DNA from: Calditerrivibrio sp. | GTDB lineage: Bacteria > Chrysiogenota > Deferribacteres > Deferribacterales > Calditerrivibrionaceae | DNA: 50,440 nucleotides | Direction of reading: 5' to 3' | Assembly: GCA_026415135.1 (NCBI GenBank) | Contig: JAOAHS010000019.1 | Span: forward strand, 1 to 50,440 | In this document: piece after piece, positions 1 through 8,969 of the stretch | How the letters are laid out: each line of letters starts with the position of its first letter | Numbering within the stretch: the stretch's first letter is position 1 | Notes under the pieces: model-generated | Databases searched by the model: none | What the model was told of the DNA's origin: nothing | What the model saw: only the letters and a program-made list of their open reading frames with translations | Program-made: the position numbers and the translations under genes

Positions 1-20
1 GGGCGTTTTTCAGCTGCCAT
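1..20 (-). CDS. motB: MotB N-terminus (partial, runs off the window)
   Basis: On the minus strand an ATG lies one base after the motA stop codon and opens a frame reading MAAEKR to the window edge. A purine-rich stretch at the end of motA could serve as its ribosome binding site. MotB is the peptidoglycan-anchoring partner of MotA in the flagellar stator and almost always follows motA directly. Only six codons are visible, so the call rests on position and spacing rather than on the protein itself. Confidence 0.5.
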
Positions 21-21
21 A

Positions 22-876
22 TTACTTGATCTCTTTTAACTTTTCTTCCAGTTCTTCGAATGATGGTCTTGTAGATGGGGGTATAGCCCTTCTGGCGAGT
101 TCTATTGCTGCTTTTGGATCAGGAGTATTTACGAAGAATACGAGGGCTTCTTTTACCACTCTGTAGGTGAAACTGTTAAAAATTACTATATTCTCAAGAC
201 CTGATGCGATAGGACCAACTATACCGTAAGATAATAAAACCCCCAAGAATGTACCAACAAGGGCGGCACCAATATGGTGACCTAAGACCTCAGGGGGTTC
301 ACTGATAAGACCCATCGTAATAACGACACCCATAACTGCAGCAACAATACCGAATGCTGGAAGACCATCAGCCATTTTCTGAATTGCATGGGCAGGAAGA
401 TGTTCTTCTTTGTGGGCGGTGTCTATATCTACATCCATGAGGTTTTCCAACTCATGGGGTTGCATTACACCTGTAAGAATGACTTTTAAATTATCGCTTA
501 TAAAGTGTAGTAGATGGTGATTTTTTAATACTGATGGATAGTTATTGAAAATGGGGCTTTCCTTGGGGTTTTCTACATCGTTTTCTAAGGATAGAAGCCC
601 ATTTTTTCGTGCTTTTATAAATAGTTCGTACAAGAGTTTCAAGAGCTCTTCATAATCTTGTTTGGTTGGCGTTTTCCCACTAAAAAGGCTTTTGACACCT
701 CCAACTATAAGCTTGATTAAAGCAATAGGTGAACCGACTATGAGTGCTCCAAGTGCAGCACCACCTATTATTATAAACTCAGAAGGTTGAATAAGTAGAT
801 GAATATTACCGCCAGCTAAAAGAAATCCTCCCAAAACTGAGCCAAAAACAACTATATATCCAATAATAGCCGTCAT
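22..876 (-). CDS. motA: Flagellar motor stator protein MotA
   Basis: A 284-residue inner-membrane protein that with MotB forms the ion channel driving flagellar rotation. Four hydrophobic segments are visible (about residues 3-21, 34-58, 172-192 and 203-225) with a large cytoplasmic loop between the second and third. Residues known to matter in E. coli MotA fall at the same numbers here: R90 and E98 in the charged loop that contacts the rotor, P173 and P222 at the channel. The start is supported by AGGAGAAG upstream of the ATG. It is the first gene of a leftward motAB operon, divergent from lemA. Ion specificity (proton or sodium) cannot be told from this subunit alone. Confidence 0.93.
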   Translation of the reverse strand: MTAIIGYIVVFGSVLGGFLLAGGNIHLLIQPSEFIIIGGAALGALIVGSPIALIKLIVGGVKSLFSGKTPTKQDYEELLKLLYELFIKARKNGLLSLENDVENPKESPIFNNYPSVLKNHHLLHFISDNLKVILTGVMQPHELENLMDVDIDTAHKEEHLPAHAIQKMADGLPAFGIVAAVMGVVITMGLISEPPEVLGHHIGAALVGTFLGVLLSYGIVGPIASGLENIVIFNSFTYRVVKEALVFFVNTPDPKAAIELARRAIPPSTRPSFEELEEKLKEIK

Positions 877-951
877 AAGCTACACTTCTCCTAAATTATT
901 TATCATAAAATATTCATCGGTAAAAGATACAAAAACATAAGCTAAATTTTG

Positions 952-980
952 TATTGATTAAACCGTTTAATAGATATAAT
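952..980 (+). promoter_or_regulatory. Candidate sigma70 promoter for lemA operon
   Basis: A perfect TATAAT lies at 975-980, 37 bases upstream of the lemA start, with TATTGA at 952-957 (17-base spacer) as a possible -35 element. The -35 is weak, so exact assignment is uncertain. It sits in the 141-base divergent gap between motA and lemA; no clear promoter for the leftward motA was found there. Confidence 0.45.
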
Positions 981-1017
981 AATACAAAAAAGTTAACAAG
1001 TCAACGGAGAGTGGCTT

Positions 1018-1572
1018 ATGGGTGTATTGGGGATAGTTGTTCTTATTTTTATTGTTGTGATTGTGGGGCTGGGAGTTTTTTATTACAATAGGTTTGTTTC
1101 CCTTAGGAATATGATAGATGAGGCTTATAGTAGTATAGATGTCCAGCTTAAGAGAAGATACGATCTGATTCCAAATCTTGTAGAGACTGTAAAAGGTTAT
1201 GCAAAACATGAACAGATGACGTTAGAAAATGTAGTAAGATTGAGGAATATTGCACAAACATCAAAGGGTATCCATGATAAGATCAAAAGTGAAAATATGC
1301 TCACTTCAGCATTGAGAAGTGTTTTTGCACTGGCGGAAAGTTATCCTGATTTAAAAGCTAATGAAAATTTTTTATCGCTACAAAGTGCCCTTGTTGAGAT
1401 AGAAAACAATATTCAGGCTGCGAGAAGATATTACAATGCAGTTGTAAAGGAGAACAATACCTTGTGCGAGACTTTCCCATCTCTTATAATAGCTAAGATA
1501 TTCCATTTTGGTAAAAGAGAATATTTCACTTTGGAAGATCGTGAAAGGGGCAACGTTGAGGTATCCTTTTAG
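1018..1572 (+). CDS. LemA family membrane protein
   Basis: A 184-residue protein with one N-terminal membrane helix (residues 3-22, nearly all Val/Ile/Leu/Phe) followed by a helical domain. The family signature is clear: YNRFVSLRNMIDEAYSSIDV, then LKRRYDLIPNLVETVKGYAKHE, and later ENNIQAARRYYNAVV. Length matches the family. LemA proteins are of poorly known biochemical role; in many bacteria they are encoded beside a DUF2207 protein or a TPM-domain protein, as here. The start is set by GGAGAG six bases before the ATG. The next gene begins on the base after its stop, so the two are surely co-translated. Confidence 0.9.
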   Translation: MGVLGIVVLIFIVVIVGLGVFYYNRFVSLRNMIDEAYSSIDVQLKRRYDLIPNLVETVKGYAKHEQMTLENVVRLRNIAQTSKGIHDKIKSENMLTSALRSVFALAESYPDLKANENFLSLQSALVEIENNIQAARRYYNAVVKENNTLCETFPSLIIAKIFHFGKREYFTLEDRERGNVEVSF

Positions 1573-3258
1573 ATGAAAGTCGTTATTTTTCTGTTATTCT
1601 TCCCTTTTTTGGCTTTTGCTGAATTTTTTGATATAGAAAATTATAAGGTAAAGATAAAAATTAATGAAGATTCCACAATAGATGTTATTGAAGAATTAAC
1701 GGTAAATTTTATTTCACCAAGACATGGTATTTTCAGGAAAATACCCTATTCTTATCAGACTGACAGCTTTATTATGGATTCAGGAAGGTTTAGTTTTGGT
1801 AATAAACGTTATAAGATCGAGATATTTGATATAGATACAGATCCTAAGCCTTTTTCAGTGTCTAAGAAAGATGGGTATGTGGTTATTAAGATAGGGGATA
1901 AAGAAAGGCTTGTTAGTGGTAGAGTTTATTATTCAATAAGGTACAAGGTTTTTGGGGCTATCAATAGGTTTGATGATCATTCGGAATTGTATTGGAATGT
2001 CATAGGGCATGATTGGGGAGTATATATTAATGAGTTGTCTTTTTCAGTCAAGCTGAAAGAGGGGTTTAGTTTAAAACAAGAGGATTTTATTATTTTTTAT
2101 GGTCCCTCTGGAAGTAGAGAAAGGATAATGTCTGGATATTTGCTTTCTGATGGATTGATGGTTGAGAATATTCCCAAACTACCACCTAAGCATGGGGTGA
2201 CTTTTGCGATAAGATTACCCAATAGCTATTTTAGTAAGAGTTCGATTCTGTTAAAAGTTAAGTTGTTCTTGATAAACAATATGTTTGTGTTGGTCCCTTT
2301 ATTTGTTTTGTTTATAGCCCATTCAGTATGGGTAAGACATGGTAGGGATTTAAAATTTGTGAAAGTTGTGGAGTATTTTCCTCCAAGAAATCTTACACCT
2401 GCTGAAGTGGGAGTCTTAAATGATGACATGCTTGATAACAGGGATATTGTATCACTTATATTTTATTGGGCAAGTTTAGGTGTTGTGAGTATAGAAGAGA
2501 TCAAAGGGGAAGGATTGTTCGACAAAGACGATTATATGATTCATAAATTGAAAGATCTGCCTAAAGAGGCTAAAAACCATGAAAAGGTTTTTTTTGATGC
2601 TCTGTTTGGGCTAAGGGATAGTGTTTTGATCTCTTCTTTGAAAGATTCATTTTATGATAAACTCCAAAAAGTAAGAAATGCCCTAAATAGGGATATAGAA
2701 AATGAAGAGTTATATTTTAAAGATAGTAAGTTGCTTTCTTTACTTTTTTTGCTTGCTGGTTTTGGTTTTTTATTTGTAGGTTTTTTTGTTGTTGGTTTTT
2801 GGGGGTTAAATGGGGCTGTTTATCTATGGCTTTCTGGCATTATTATGATATTTTATGGGATTATAATGCCAAAGAAAACGATAAAGGGGCTTGATAAGTA
2901 CAAAAAGATAGTTGGTTTTCGTGAGTTTATTAAAAGGACTGAGGTGGAAAAATTGAAGTACCTATTGTCTCAAGATGAAGGATATTTTGACAAGACCTTG
3001 CCCTATGCAATATCTTTAAATCTATTTAAAGATTGGGTTACCAAGTTTGAAGGATTAATGGTGAGGCCTCCAGAGTGGTTTATGACAAGTGGTACAGTGA
3101 GCTATATGGGTGATTTTATAGGTTCGGTTTCAAAGTCTTTTGATTCTATTAAGAACTCTTTATCATCAAAACCTAAATCTGCTGCTTCTGGTGGTAGTGG
3201 TTTTTCAGGGGGTGGAAGTGGAGGAGGTTTTGGTGGAGGGGGCGGTGGAAGCTGGTGA
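1573..3258 (+). CDS. DUF2207 domain membrane protein
   Basis: A 561-residue protein with a signal peptide (residues 1-16, cleavage after AFA), a beta-rich extracytoplasmic domain containing RHGIFRKIP typical of DUF2207, a membrane helix at about 233-252, a cytoplasmic part with the phrase YFPPRNLTPAEVG, and a two-helix hairpin at about 386-430. It ends in a low-complexity Gly/Ser tail (GGSGFSGGGSGGG and on), which is the usual ending of this family. It pairs with LemA directly upstream with no spacer. The function is unknown; the association suggests an envelope role. The tail is encoded by a GGT/GGA-rich tract that overlaps the ribosome binding region of the next gene. Confidence 0.88.
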   Translation: MKVVIFLLFFPFLAFAEFFDIENYKVKIKINEDSTIDVIEELTVNFISPRHGIFRKIPYSYQTDSFIMDSGRFSFGNKRYKIEIFDIDTDPKPFSVSKKDGYVVIKIGDKERLVSGRVYYSIRYKVFGAINRFDDHSELYWNVIGHDWGVYINELSFSVKLKEGFSLKQEDFIIFYGPSGSRERIMSGYLLSDGLMVENIPKLPPKHGVTFAIRLPNSYFSKSSILLKVKLFLINNMFVLVPLFVLFIAHSVWVRHGRDLKFVKVVEYFPPRNLTPAEVGVLNDDMLDNRDIVSLIFYWASLGVVSIEEIKGEGLFDKDDYMIHKLKDLPKEAKNHEKVFFDALFGLRDSVLISSLKDSFYDKLQKVRNALNRDIENEELYFKDSKLLSLLFLLAGFGFLFVGFFVVGFWGLNGAVYLWLSGIIMIFYGIIMPKKTIKGLDKYKKIVGFREFIKRTEVEKLKYLLSQDEGYFDKTLPYAISLNLFKDWVTKFEGLMVRPPEWFMTSGTVSYMGDFIGSVSKSFDSIKNSLSSKPKSAASGGSGFSGGGSGGGFGGGGGGSW

Positions 3259-4136
3259 ATAATTATATCTTATTTTCGTCACAGCTTTTTTTAGATTATC
3301 TTTTGCCGTTGTTTATGGATCATGGTATCTCGTTGCCGATATTTACCTATAAAAATGAGGTGCATAGAAAAAGCTTGAGAAAGATAGAAGATTTATACGG
3401 TAGTTACTTTGAGATCCATTTTTTAGAACTATCGAAATATTTGGATTTTATTGAGAAGTATAAAATAAGTAATGAAAAGAATCTTATATTGCTGGATTGG
3501 AATAAAGATTTTTTTGATATAACACCCCATCACAATGCTTTTTTTTGTCAACCTGCTTTGTTACCCATGTATAGAGGTTATGGTGCTATAACAGAGCAGT
3601 TTTTGCGGGGTGTTTCTGTGGGTGGGGTTACTTTTTATAGACCTTCAGAAATAACGGATGCTGGTGATATTGTATACCAAAAGGAGATCAGGATAGCTTT
3701 TGAGGATTATCCGGAAGATTACATAATGAAAGTTTGTAATGAGATAGTTAGTGTCATATCTAACATCGATTTAAAAAAGCTACCCTCTAAACCTCAAAAT
3801 GAGTTGCTATCTTTTTCTTTAAGTAGAATCAGAAGAAAAAACGCTATTATAGATTTTAGAGCTGATGCTTTATCAATATACAATCATATAAGGGCATACA
3901 GTAGACCTTTTTTTGGTGCTTTTTGCTATTTAGAAAATGAAAAGATCACTGTATTTAAGGCTAAACCTGAAAAGTGGCAGGGTGATTATGGATATCCTGG
4001 TGAGGTACTCACTATAAATGATTATGGTGCAGAGGTGGCTTGTGGGAGTGGTACGGTTTTGTTAATGGATATTGATGTTGAAAAAGTTGTTTTGAAAAAG
4101 TCATGTGTATTAAATAAATATCTTAAAATCGATTGA
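3255..4136 (+). CDS. Formyltransferase-like protein lacking catalytic Asn/His
   Basis: A 293-residue protein resembling methionyl-tRNA formyltransferase and related 10-formyl-THF-dependent formyltransferases. The middle carries ALLPMYRGYGAI (residues 101-112) and TDAGDIVYQKEI (134-145), matching the family segments SLLPxxRGxxPI and DTGDxxxxxxI; residues 195-245 (IIDFRADALSIYNHIRAYSR) resemble the Fmt C-terminal domain. The catalytic Asp is kept (D135), but the NxHxSLLP motif reads FCQPALLP, so Asn becomes F97 and His becomes Q99. It is therefore probably not a normal formyltransferase. It starts at a GTG overlapping the upstream stop (GTGA). A sugar-nucleotide formyltransferase relative is the main alternative; function unknown. 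Confidence 0.7.
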   Translation: MNNYILFSSQLFLDYLLPLFMDHGISLPIFTYKNEVHRKSLRKIEDLYGSYFEIHFLELSKYLDFIEKYKISNEKNLILLDWNKDFFDITPHHNAFFCQPALLPMYRGYGAITEQFLRGVSVGGVTFYRPSEITDAGDIVYQKEIRIAFEDYPEDYIMKVCNEIVSVISNIDLKKLPSKPQNELLSFSLSRIRRKNAIIDFRADALSIYNHIRAYSRPFFGAFCYLENEKITVFKAKPEKWQGDYGYPGEVLTINDYGAEVACGSGTVLLMDIDVEKVVLKKSCVLNKYLKID

Positions 4137-4161
4137 TTTTTGCCTGAAAATGAGTTAAGTT
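4133..4161 (+). promoter_or_regulatory. Weak candidate promoter for argDFG
   Basis: TTGATT at 4133-4138 and TAAGTT at 4156-4161 are 17 bases apart, in the only gap (46 bases) before argD. The -10 is poor and no Arg-box palindrome is visible, so this is a suggestion only. Confidence 0.25.
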
Positions 4162-4182
4162 TTACTTTTCTGGAGGTAAAAG

Positions 4183-5340
4183 ATGAACGCTGTTATGAAC
4201 ACGTATAATAGATATGATATTGCATTCATAAGAGGGGAAGGGTCATATCTCTATGATAAAGATGGGAAAAGATATGTGGATTTTGCCTCTGGTATAGCTG
4301 TGACTAATCTTGGCCACTCCAACGAAAAGATAGCTTCTGCTTTGTATAGTCAGGCAAAAACTTTGATTCATACTTCAAATCTTTATAAAAACCCTTTACA
4401 GGAAGAGGTTGCAGAGGTTATCTCCAAGCTCAGTTTTGGTGGTAAAGTGTTTTTCTGTAATTCGGGTGCAGAAGCGAATGAGGCTGCATTGAAGTTAGCA
4501 AGGATCTATGGGAATAAAAAATTTGGTGGAAAACGTTATAAGGTAATCACAATGTTAAACTCTTTTCATGGCAGAACTTTTGCTACACTTTCTGCGACTG
4601 GCCAAGATAAGGTAAAGAAAGGTTTTGAACCTACTCTTAGTCATATTTTCCATATCCCTTTTAATGATATTGGCGCTTTAAAACATGCCATTGATGATGA
4701 AACGGTTGCTGTGATGCTTGAGGTGATTCAGGGCGAGGGTGGGGTTATCCCAGCTGATAGATCTTATCTTAAAGCTGTTCGCGATATATGTTCTGAAAAG
4801 GATATTTTACTTATATTTGATGAGGTACAAACAGGTATCGGAAGAACTGGCGAGGTTTTTGGTTATCAGGTTTATGGGGTTGAGCCTGATATCTTTACCC
4901 TTGCCAAAGCTCTGGGTAACGGTTTCCCTGTTGGAGCTATGGTGGCAAAACCTCAAGTGGCTGAATACTTAAGTCCCGGAACGCATGCTTCCACGTTTGG
5001 TGGAAATTACTTAGGTTGTGCGATTGCAAAAACCGTCTTGGAGATAGTTTCTGACGAAGTTTTTTTGTCAACTGTTAGAAAAAAAGGTGAATACTTGATG
5101 GAGCAGCTAAAAAAGATTGTATCAGATAAAGCAATGGTCAGAGGTATGGGGATGATGGTGGGTTTGCGATTGGATGATGGAATTTCAATGGCTGATTTCG
5201 TTATAAAAGCCAATGAACGTGGCTTACTGACCGTCCCAGCTGGGGATAATACTGTCAGAGTATACCCAGCTTTGAACATAGATTATAATGTTATAGATGA
5301 AGGTATAGAAATATTAGAAAAAATTTTTCGGGAGATCTGA
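4183..5340 (+). CDS. argD: Acetylornithine aminotransferase
   Basis: A 385-residue PLP-dependent class III aminotransferase that converts N-acetylglutamate semialdehyde to N-acetylornithine in arginine synthesis; it may also act in lysine synthesis as a succinyl-diaminopimelate aminotransferase. Visible family features are FCNSGAEANEAALKLAR (PLP phosphate site), FHGRTFATLSATGQ, the Asp in FDEVQTGIGRTG and the PLP lysine in TLAKALGNGFPVGAM. Full length. The start has TGGAGG upstream with good spacing. It leads an argD-argF-argG run; its stop overlaps the argF start. Confidence 0.95.
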   Translation: MNAVMNTYNRYDIAFIRGEGSYLYDKDGKRYVDFASGIAVTNLGHSNEKIASALYSQAKTLIHTSNLYKNPLQEEVAEVISKLSFGGKVFFCNSGAEANEAALKLARIYGNKKFGGKRYKVITMLNSFHGRTFATLSATGQDKVKKGFEPTLSHIFHIPFNDIGALKHAIDDETVAVMLEVIQGEGGVIPADRSYLKAVRDICSEKDILLIFDEVQTGIGRTGEVFGYQVYGVEPDIFTLAKALGNGFPVGAMVAKPQVAEYLSPGTHASTFGGNYLGCAIAKTVLEIVSDEVFLSTVRKKGEYLMEQLKKIVSDKAMVRGMGMMVGLRLDDGISMADFVIKANERGLLTVPAGDNTVRVYPALNIDYNVIDEGIEILEKIFREI

Positions 5341-6278
5341 TGAAAAAAGATTTTCTTACACTTAGAGATTATGATTCTGATACGCTAAAAAAACTTGTCG
5401 ATCTTGCTTTACGATTTAAAAGAGAAAGATACAGTTTTGGCAGGGATCTGTTAAAGGGGAAGACAGTTGCTCTAATTTTTGAAAAGTCTTCCACGAGAAC
5501 AAGGGTTTCTTTTGAGGTAGGGGTTATGGATATGGGTGGATACCCTCTTTTTCTGAGCAAAAATGACTTACAGCTTGGAAGGGGTGAGACAATAGAGGAT
5601 ACTGCCAGGACTCTATCCAGATATGTGGATATGATTATGCTTAGAACTTTTGAACATAGTAAGCTTGAGAGACTCGCTAAATACAGTACTGTCCCTGTGA
5701 TAAATGGTTTGAGTGACGATTTTCACCCATGCCAAGTAATGGCAGATATTATGACTATTTATGAGAAATTCGGTTGTTACGATGTTAAGTTGGCCTATGT
5801 GGGGGATGGAAATAATATGGCCCATTCTTTGATGCTGGGTTCATCAAAATTTGGGATAGATTTTGCTATCGCTACACCTAAAGGTTATGAACCAAAAAAA
5901 GATATTTTAATGGCTGCAGATTACATAGCCCAGAAAAATGGTAAAAGAATAGTACATACCTATGACCCTTACGAGGCAGTAAAGGGTGCGGATATTATAT
6001 ACACAGATGTTTGGACCAGTATGGGTATGGAAGAGGAAAACGATATTAGACTTGTTGCTTTTAAAGATTATCAAGTGGATATGAAACTTTTAAAATCTAC
6101 TGGTAAAAACACCTTTTTTATGCACTGTTTGCCTGCCCATAGGGGTGAAGAGGTTACCGATGAAGTGATTGAGTCTGATATGTCGATAGTTTTTGATCAA
6201 GCGGAAAATAGGCTTCATGCCCAAAAAGCTATAATGGCTTATCTAATAAATAATGGAAATTTTGGAGGATTGTTATGA
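5340..6278 (+). CDS. argF: Ornithine carbamoyltransferase
   Basis: A 312-residue cytosolic enzyme joining carbamoyl phosphate and ornithine to give citrulline. The carbamoyl phosphate motif is STRTR in FEKSSTRTRVSFEVG (about residues 49-63); DDFHPCQVMAD and the ornithine/catalytic FMHCLPAHRGEEV near residue 260 are present. Length is normal. Both ends overlap neighbours by four bases (ATGA), so argD, argF and argG are translationally coupled. The family resemblance is to anabolic OTCases. Confidence 0.95.
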   Translation: MKKDFLTLRDYDSDTLKKLVDLALRFKRERYSFGRDLLKGKTVALIFEKSSTRTRVSFEVGVMDMGGYPLFLSKNDLQLGRGETIEDTARTLSRYVDMIMLRTFEHSKLERLAKYSTVPVINGLSDDFHPCQVMADIMTIYEKFGCYDVKLAYVGDGNNMAHSLMLGSSKFGIDFAIATPKGYEPKKDILMAADYIAQKNGKRIVHTYDPYEAVKGADIIYTDVWTSMGMEEENDIRLVAFKDYQVDMKLLKSTGKNTFFMHCLPAHRGEEVTDEVIESDMSIVFDQAENRLHAQKAIMAYLINNGNFGGLL

Positions 6279-7495
6279 GCAGAGAAAAAGTAGTGCTTGC
6301 TTATTCTGGTGGACTTGATACCTCAGTAATTTTAAAGTGGTTAGATTTAAAGGGTTATGATGTTGTGGCTTATGTTGCTGATTTGGGACAGAGGGATGAT
6401 TTTAAAGCTATAGAGGAAAAGGCTTTTAAGTCTGGGGCTAAGGAGTTTTATGTTGTCGATTTGAAGGACTATTTTGTTAAAGATTTTGTTTATACCTCTA
6501 TAAAGTTTAATGCGGTATATGAAGGTAGGTATCTCATGGGAACATCCCTTGCAAGACCTGTGATTGCAAAGGGTATGGTGGATATTGCAAGGAAAACAGG
6601 AGCCAAATATATAGCCCATGGCGCTACAGGTAAGGGTAACGATCAGGTAAGGTTTGAGCTTTCAGTGGCTGCCCTTGCGCCAGATCTAAAGGCAATAGTG
6701 CCGTGGAGAGATCCAGCCTTTTTTAATGTCATAAAGGGTAGAAAGGAGGCTATGGATTTTGCAAAAGAGCATGGTATTCCTGTAAAGGCTACAGCGGACA
6801 AGCCATGGAGTTCGGATGAAAACCTTATGCATATCAGTTTTGAGGCTGGTATACTTGAGGATCCTGCAATGAGACCTCCAAAGGATATGTTTGAGCTTAC
6901 TACTGACCCTATGGATGCCCCCAACGAACCTGAACAGGTGGAGATAGAGTTTGAAAAGGGTGAGCCGGCTAAGGTAAATGGTAAAACTTATGCTCCTGCA
7001 GAACTACTTAAGGTAGTTAATGCACTTGGTTCGAAGCATGGTATAGGAAGAGTGGATATGGTGGAAAGTAGATATGTGGGGATGAAGTCAAGGGGTGTTT
7101 ATGAGACACCTGGAGCCACTATATTGATGGCCGCACATAGAGATTTGGAAGGTATTACGTTGGATGGTTCCCTTATAAATTTGAAAGATACACTTATGCC
7201 GAGATTTTCCCATTTGGTTTATTCGGGGTATTGGTTTACCCATGAGATGGAGTGTTTAAGGACATTTTTGGATAAGACTCAGGAGTTTGTAACTGGTAAA
7301 GTTAGGTTGGAGCTTTATAAAGGTAACATCATCAATATAGGTAGAGAATCTGAATATACACTGTATGACAAACTTGTAGTTTCTATGGATGACGATCTTG
7401 GGGCTTACAACCAGACAGATGCTACTGGGTTTATTAAATTGCATTCTTTACCTATAAGGGCTCATGCAAAGAGACTTGCGAAGATCAAAAAATAG
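6275..7495 (+). CDS. argG: Argininosuccinate synthase
   Basis: A 406-residue ATP-dependent ligase making argininosuccinate from citrulline and aspartate. The N-terminal P-loop of the N-type ATP pyrophosphatase fold is [17 protein letters not shown] (residues 7-23); [20 protein letters not shown] is the second nucleotide-binding stretch. Length is as expected for the family. It overlaps argF by four bases. argH, the last step, is not adjacent within the window. Confidence 0.96.
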   Translation: MSREKVVLAYSGGLDTSVILKWLDLKGYDVVAYVADLGQRDDFKAIEEKAFKSGAKEFYVVDLKDYFVKDFVYTSIKFNAVYEGRYLMGTSLARPVIAKGMVDIARKTGAKYIAHGATGKGNDQVRFELSVAALAPDLKAIVPWRDPAFFNVIKGRKEAMDFAKEHGIPVKATADKPWSSDENLMHISFEAGILEDPAMRPPKDMFELTTDPMDAPNEPEQVEIEFEKGEPAKVNGKTYAPAELLKVVNALGSKHGIGRVDMVESRYVGMKSRGVYETPGATILMAAHRDLEGITLDGSLINLKDTLMPRFSHLVYSGYWFTHEMECLRTFLDKTQEFVTGKVRLELYKGNIINIGRESEYTLYDKLVVSMDDDLGAYNQTDATGFIKLHSLPIRAHAKRLAKIKK

Positions 7496-7512
7496 TTAGA
7501 AGGGGTATATGG

Positions 7513-8385
7513 ATGTATTTTCAGGATGTGATATTAAAGCTTCAAGAGTTTTGGGCAAAAAAAGGTTGCATAATTTATCAACCCTACGACATAGAAGTGG
7601 GTGCCGGAACCTTCAATCCGGCAACATTCCTAAGATGTTTGGGACCAGAGCCATGGAATGTGGCATACGTTGAGCCAAGTAGAAGACCTACTGATGGTAG
7701 ATACGGTGAAAACCCCAACAGACTACAGCATTATTATCAGTTTCAGGTCATTTTAAAGCCATCACCGGATGATATACAGGATCTATACCTTGATAGTCTT
7801 AGATACTTGGGAATAGATCCATTGGAGCATGATATAAGGTTTGTGGAGGATGATTGGGAGTCTCCTACACTTGGAGCTTGGGGATTAGGATGGGAGGTTT
7901 GGCTTGATGGTATGGAGATAACCCAATTTACATATTTTCAGCAGGCAGGTGGAATAGATCTTAAGCCTGTGTCTGGTGAGATTACCTATGGTTTGGAAAG
8001 GATCACAATGTACCTTCAAGGGGTTGAGTCTGTATTTGATTTAAAATGGAACGAAAATGTGACTTATGGTGATGTATATCATAGAAATGAAGTGGAGTTT
8101 TCAAGGTTTAATTTCGAAGAGGCGGACGTTGAGATGAATTTTAAGCTTTTTGAAATGTATGAAAAGGAGTGCATAAGGCTTATTCAAAAGGAGTTGGTAT
8201 TGCCAGCATACGATTTTTGTTTAAAATGTAGTCATACTTTCAATCTTCTGGATGCAAGAAATGCCATTTCTGTTACCGAAAGAACAGGTTATATTGCCAG
8301 GGTCAGGAATCTGGCCAAGCTCTGTGCTGAGGGTTACCTAAAGTCAAGGGAAGCGATGGGTTTTCCGTTATTGAAGAATGGTTAA
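7513..8385 (+). CDS. glyQ: Glycyl-tRNA synthetase alpha subunit
   Basis: A 290-residue class II aminoacyl-tRNA synthetase subunit of the alpha2beta2 bacterial type. The sequence is strongly typical: [63 protein letters not shown] lies upstream of the ATG. In most genomes glyS (beta) follows directly; here a terminator and then the leftward ogt gene follow, so glyS must be elsewhere. It may be read with argG through the 17-base gap. Confidence 0.96.
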   Translation: MYFQDVILKLQEFWAKKGCIIYQPYDIEVGAGTFNPATFLRCLGPEPWNVAYVEPSRRPTDGRYGENPNRLQHYYQFQVILKPSPDDIQDLYLDSLRYLGIDPLEHDIRFVEDDWESPTLGAWGLGWEVWLDGMEITQFTYFQQAGGIDLKPVSGEITYGLERITMYLQGVESVFDLKWNENVTYGDVYHRNEVEFSRFNFEEADVEMNFKLFEMYEKECIRLIQKELVLPAYDFCLKCSHTFNLLDARNAISVTERTGYIARVRNLAKLCAEGYLKSREAMGFPLLKNG

Positions 8386-8391
8386 AGAGGG

Positions 8392-8417
8392 GGTGGCTAA
8401 ATGCCACCTTTTTTTTT
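8392..8417 (+). terminator. Rho-independent terminator after glyQ
   Basis: A perfect 6-bp stem GGTGGC/GCCACC with loop TAAAT (8392-8408) is followed by nine T. It lies seven bases past the glyQ stop and also contains the last codons and TAG stop of the convergent ogt gene. The reverse strand has no T tract, so it acts on rightward transcripts only. Confidence 0.9.
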
Positions 8418-8873
8418 ATATCGTTTTTCCATTTCCAAAAGTTTTACTTTTAGCTCTATACCTGCTGAAAAACCTCCTAAACCATGTTTGGAAACGACTC
8501 TATGGCATGGGATAATGAGAGGAAATCTATTTCTTTTCATCGAGTTACCTACAGCCCTTGTAGCTTTGGGTTGACCTGACAGTTTGGCTAATTCGGAGTA
8601 GGTGATAGTATGACCCATGGGGATCTTGGAAAGAGTTTTATATATAGTTTTGTCAAAATTATTAAATATTACCCCAGATAAAATGTGAAAAATATCATAA
8701 TCTTCAACATCGAAGTAGTTTTCTAATACATCTACTATCTTTGCAATGTTTTGTGGTAGATTATGTTTAGAGATATTTTTTTGAGTAAATTCAATCTTTA
8801 AAGGTATGTTTGAGTTATCCCAGTATATTTCTAAATTTGATACATTAAAGAAGGGTATTACTATACTATTCAT
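8397..8873 (-). CDS. ogt: Methylated-DNA--protein-cysteine methyltransferase
   Basis: A 158-residue suicide repair protein that removes methyl groups from O6-methylguanine. The active-site Cys is in LIIPCHRVV (C at about residue 120), followed by LGGFSAG; AVGNSMKRNRFP carries the conserved Asn of the hinge, and GHTITYSELAKLSGQPKATRA is the DNA-binding helix-turn-helix. The N-terminal part is degenerate, as in Ogt-type short forms with no Ada regulatory domain. No good ribosome binding site precedes the chosen ATG. It converges with glyQ. Confidence 0.92.
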   Translation of the reverse strand: MNSIVIPFFNVSNLEIYWDNSNIPLKIEFTQKNISKHNLPQNIAKIVDVLENYFDVEDYDIFHILSGVIFNNFDKTIYKTLSKIPMGHTITYSELAKLSGQPKATRAVGNSMKRNRFPLIIPCHRVVSKHGLGGFSAGIELKVKLLEMEKRYKKKGGI

Positions 8874-8916
8874 GGTATTACATATAATAGATTCGATTAA
8901 TCCACAAGAAAAAAGA

Positions 8917-8944
8917 TTGACTAAGATATTAAAAATTGTAAAAT
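8917..8944 (+). promoter_or_regulatory. Candidate promoter for the DUF1858 operon
   Basis: TTGACT (8917-8922) and TAAAAT (8939-8944) are separated by 16 bases and lie just ahead of the strong ribosome binding site AAAGGAGGTG in the 96-base divergent gap. Match to sigma70 consensus is good. Confidence 0.5.
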
Positions 8945-8969
8945 AAAATTAAAATAAAGGAGGTGCCTT

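Noticed and set aside
3181-3255. GGT/GGA-rich tract as a DNA repeat
   Set aside because: It encodes the usual Gly-rich tail of DUF2207 proteins.
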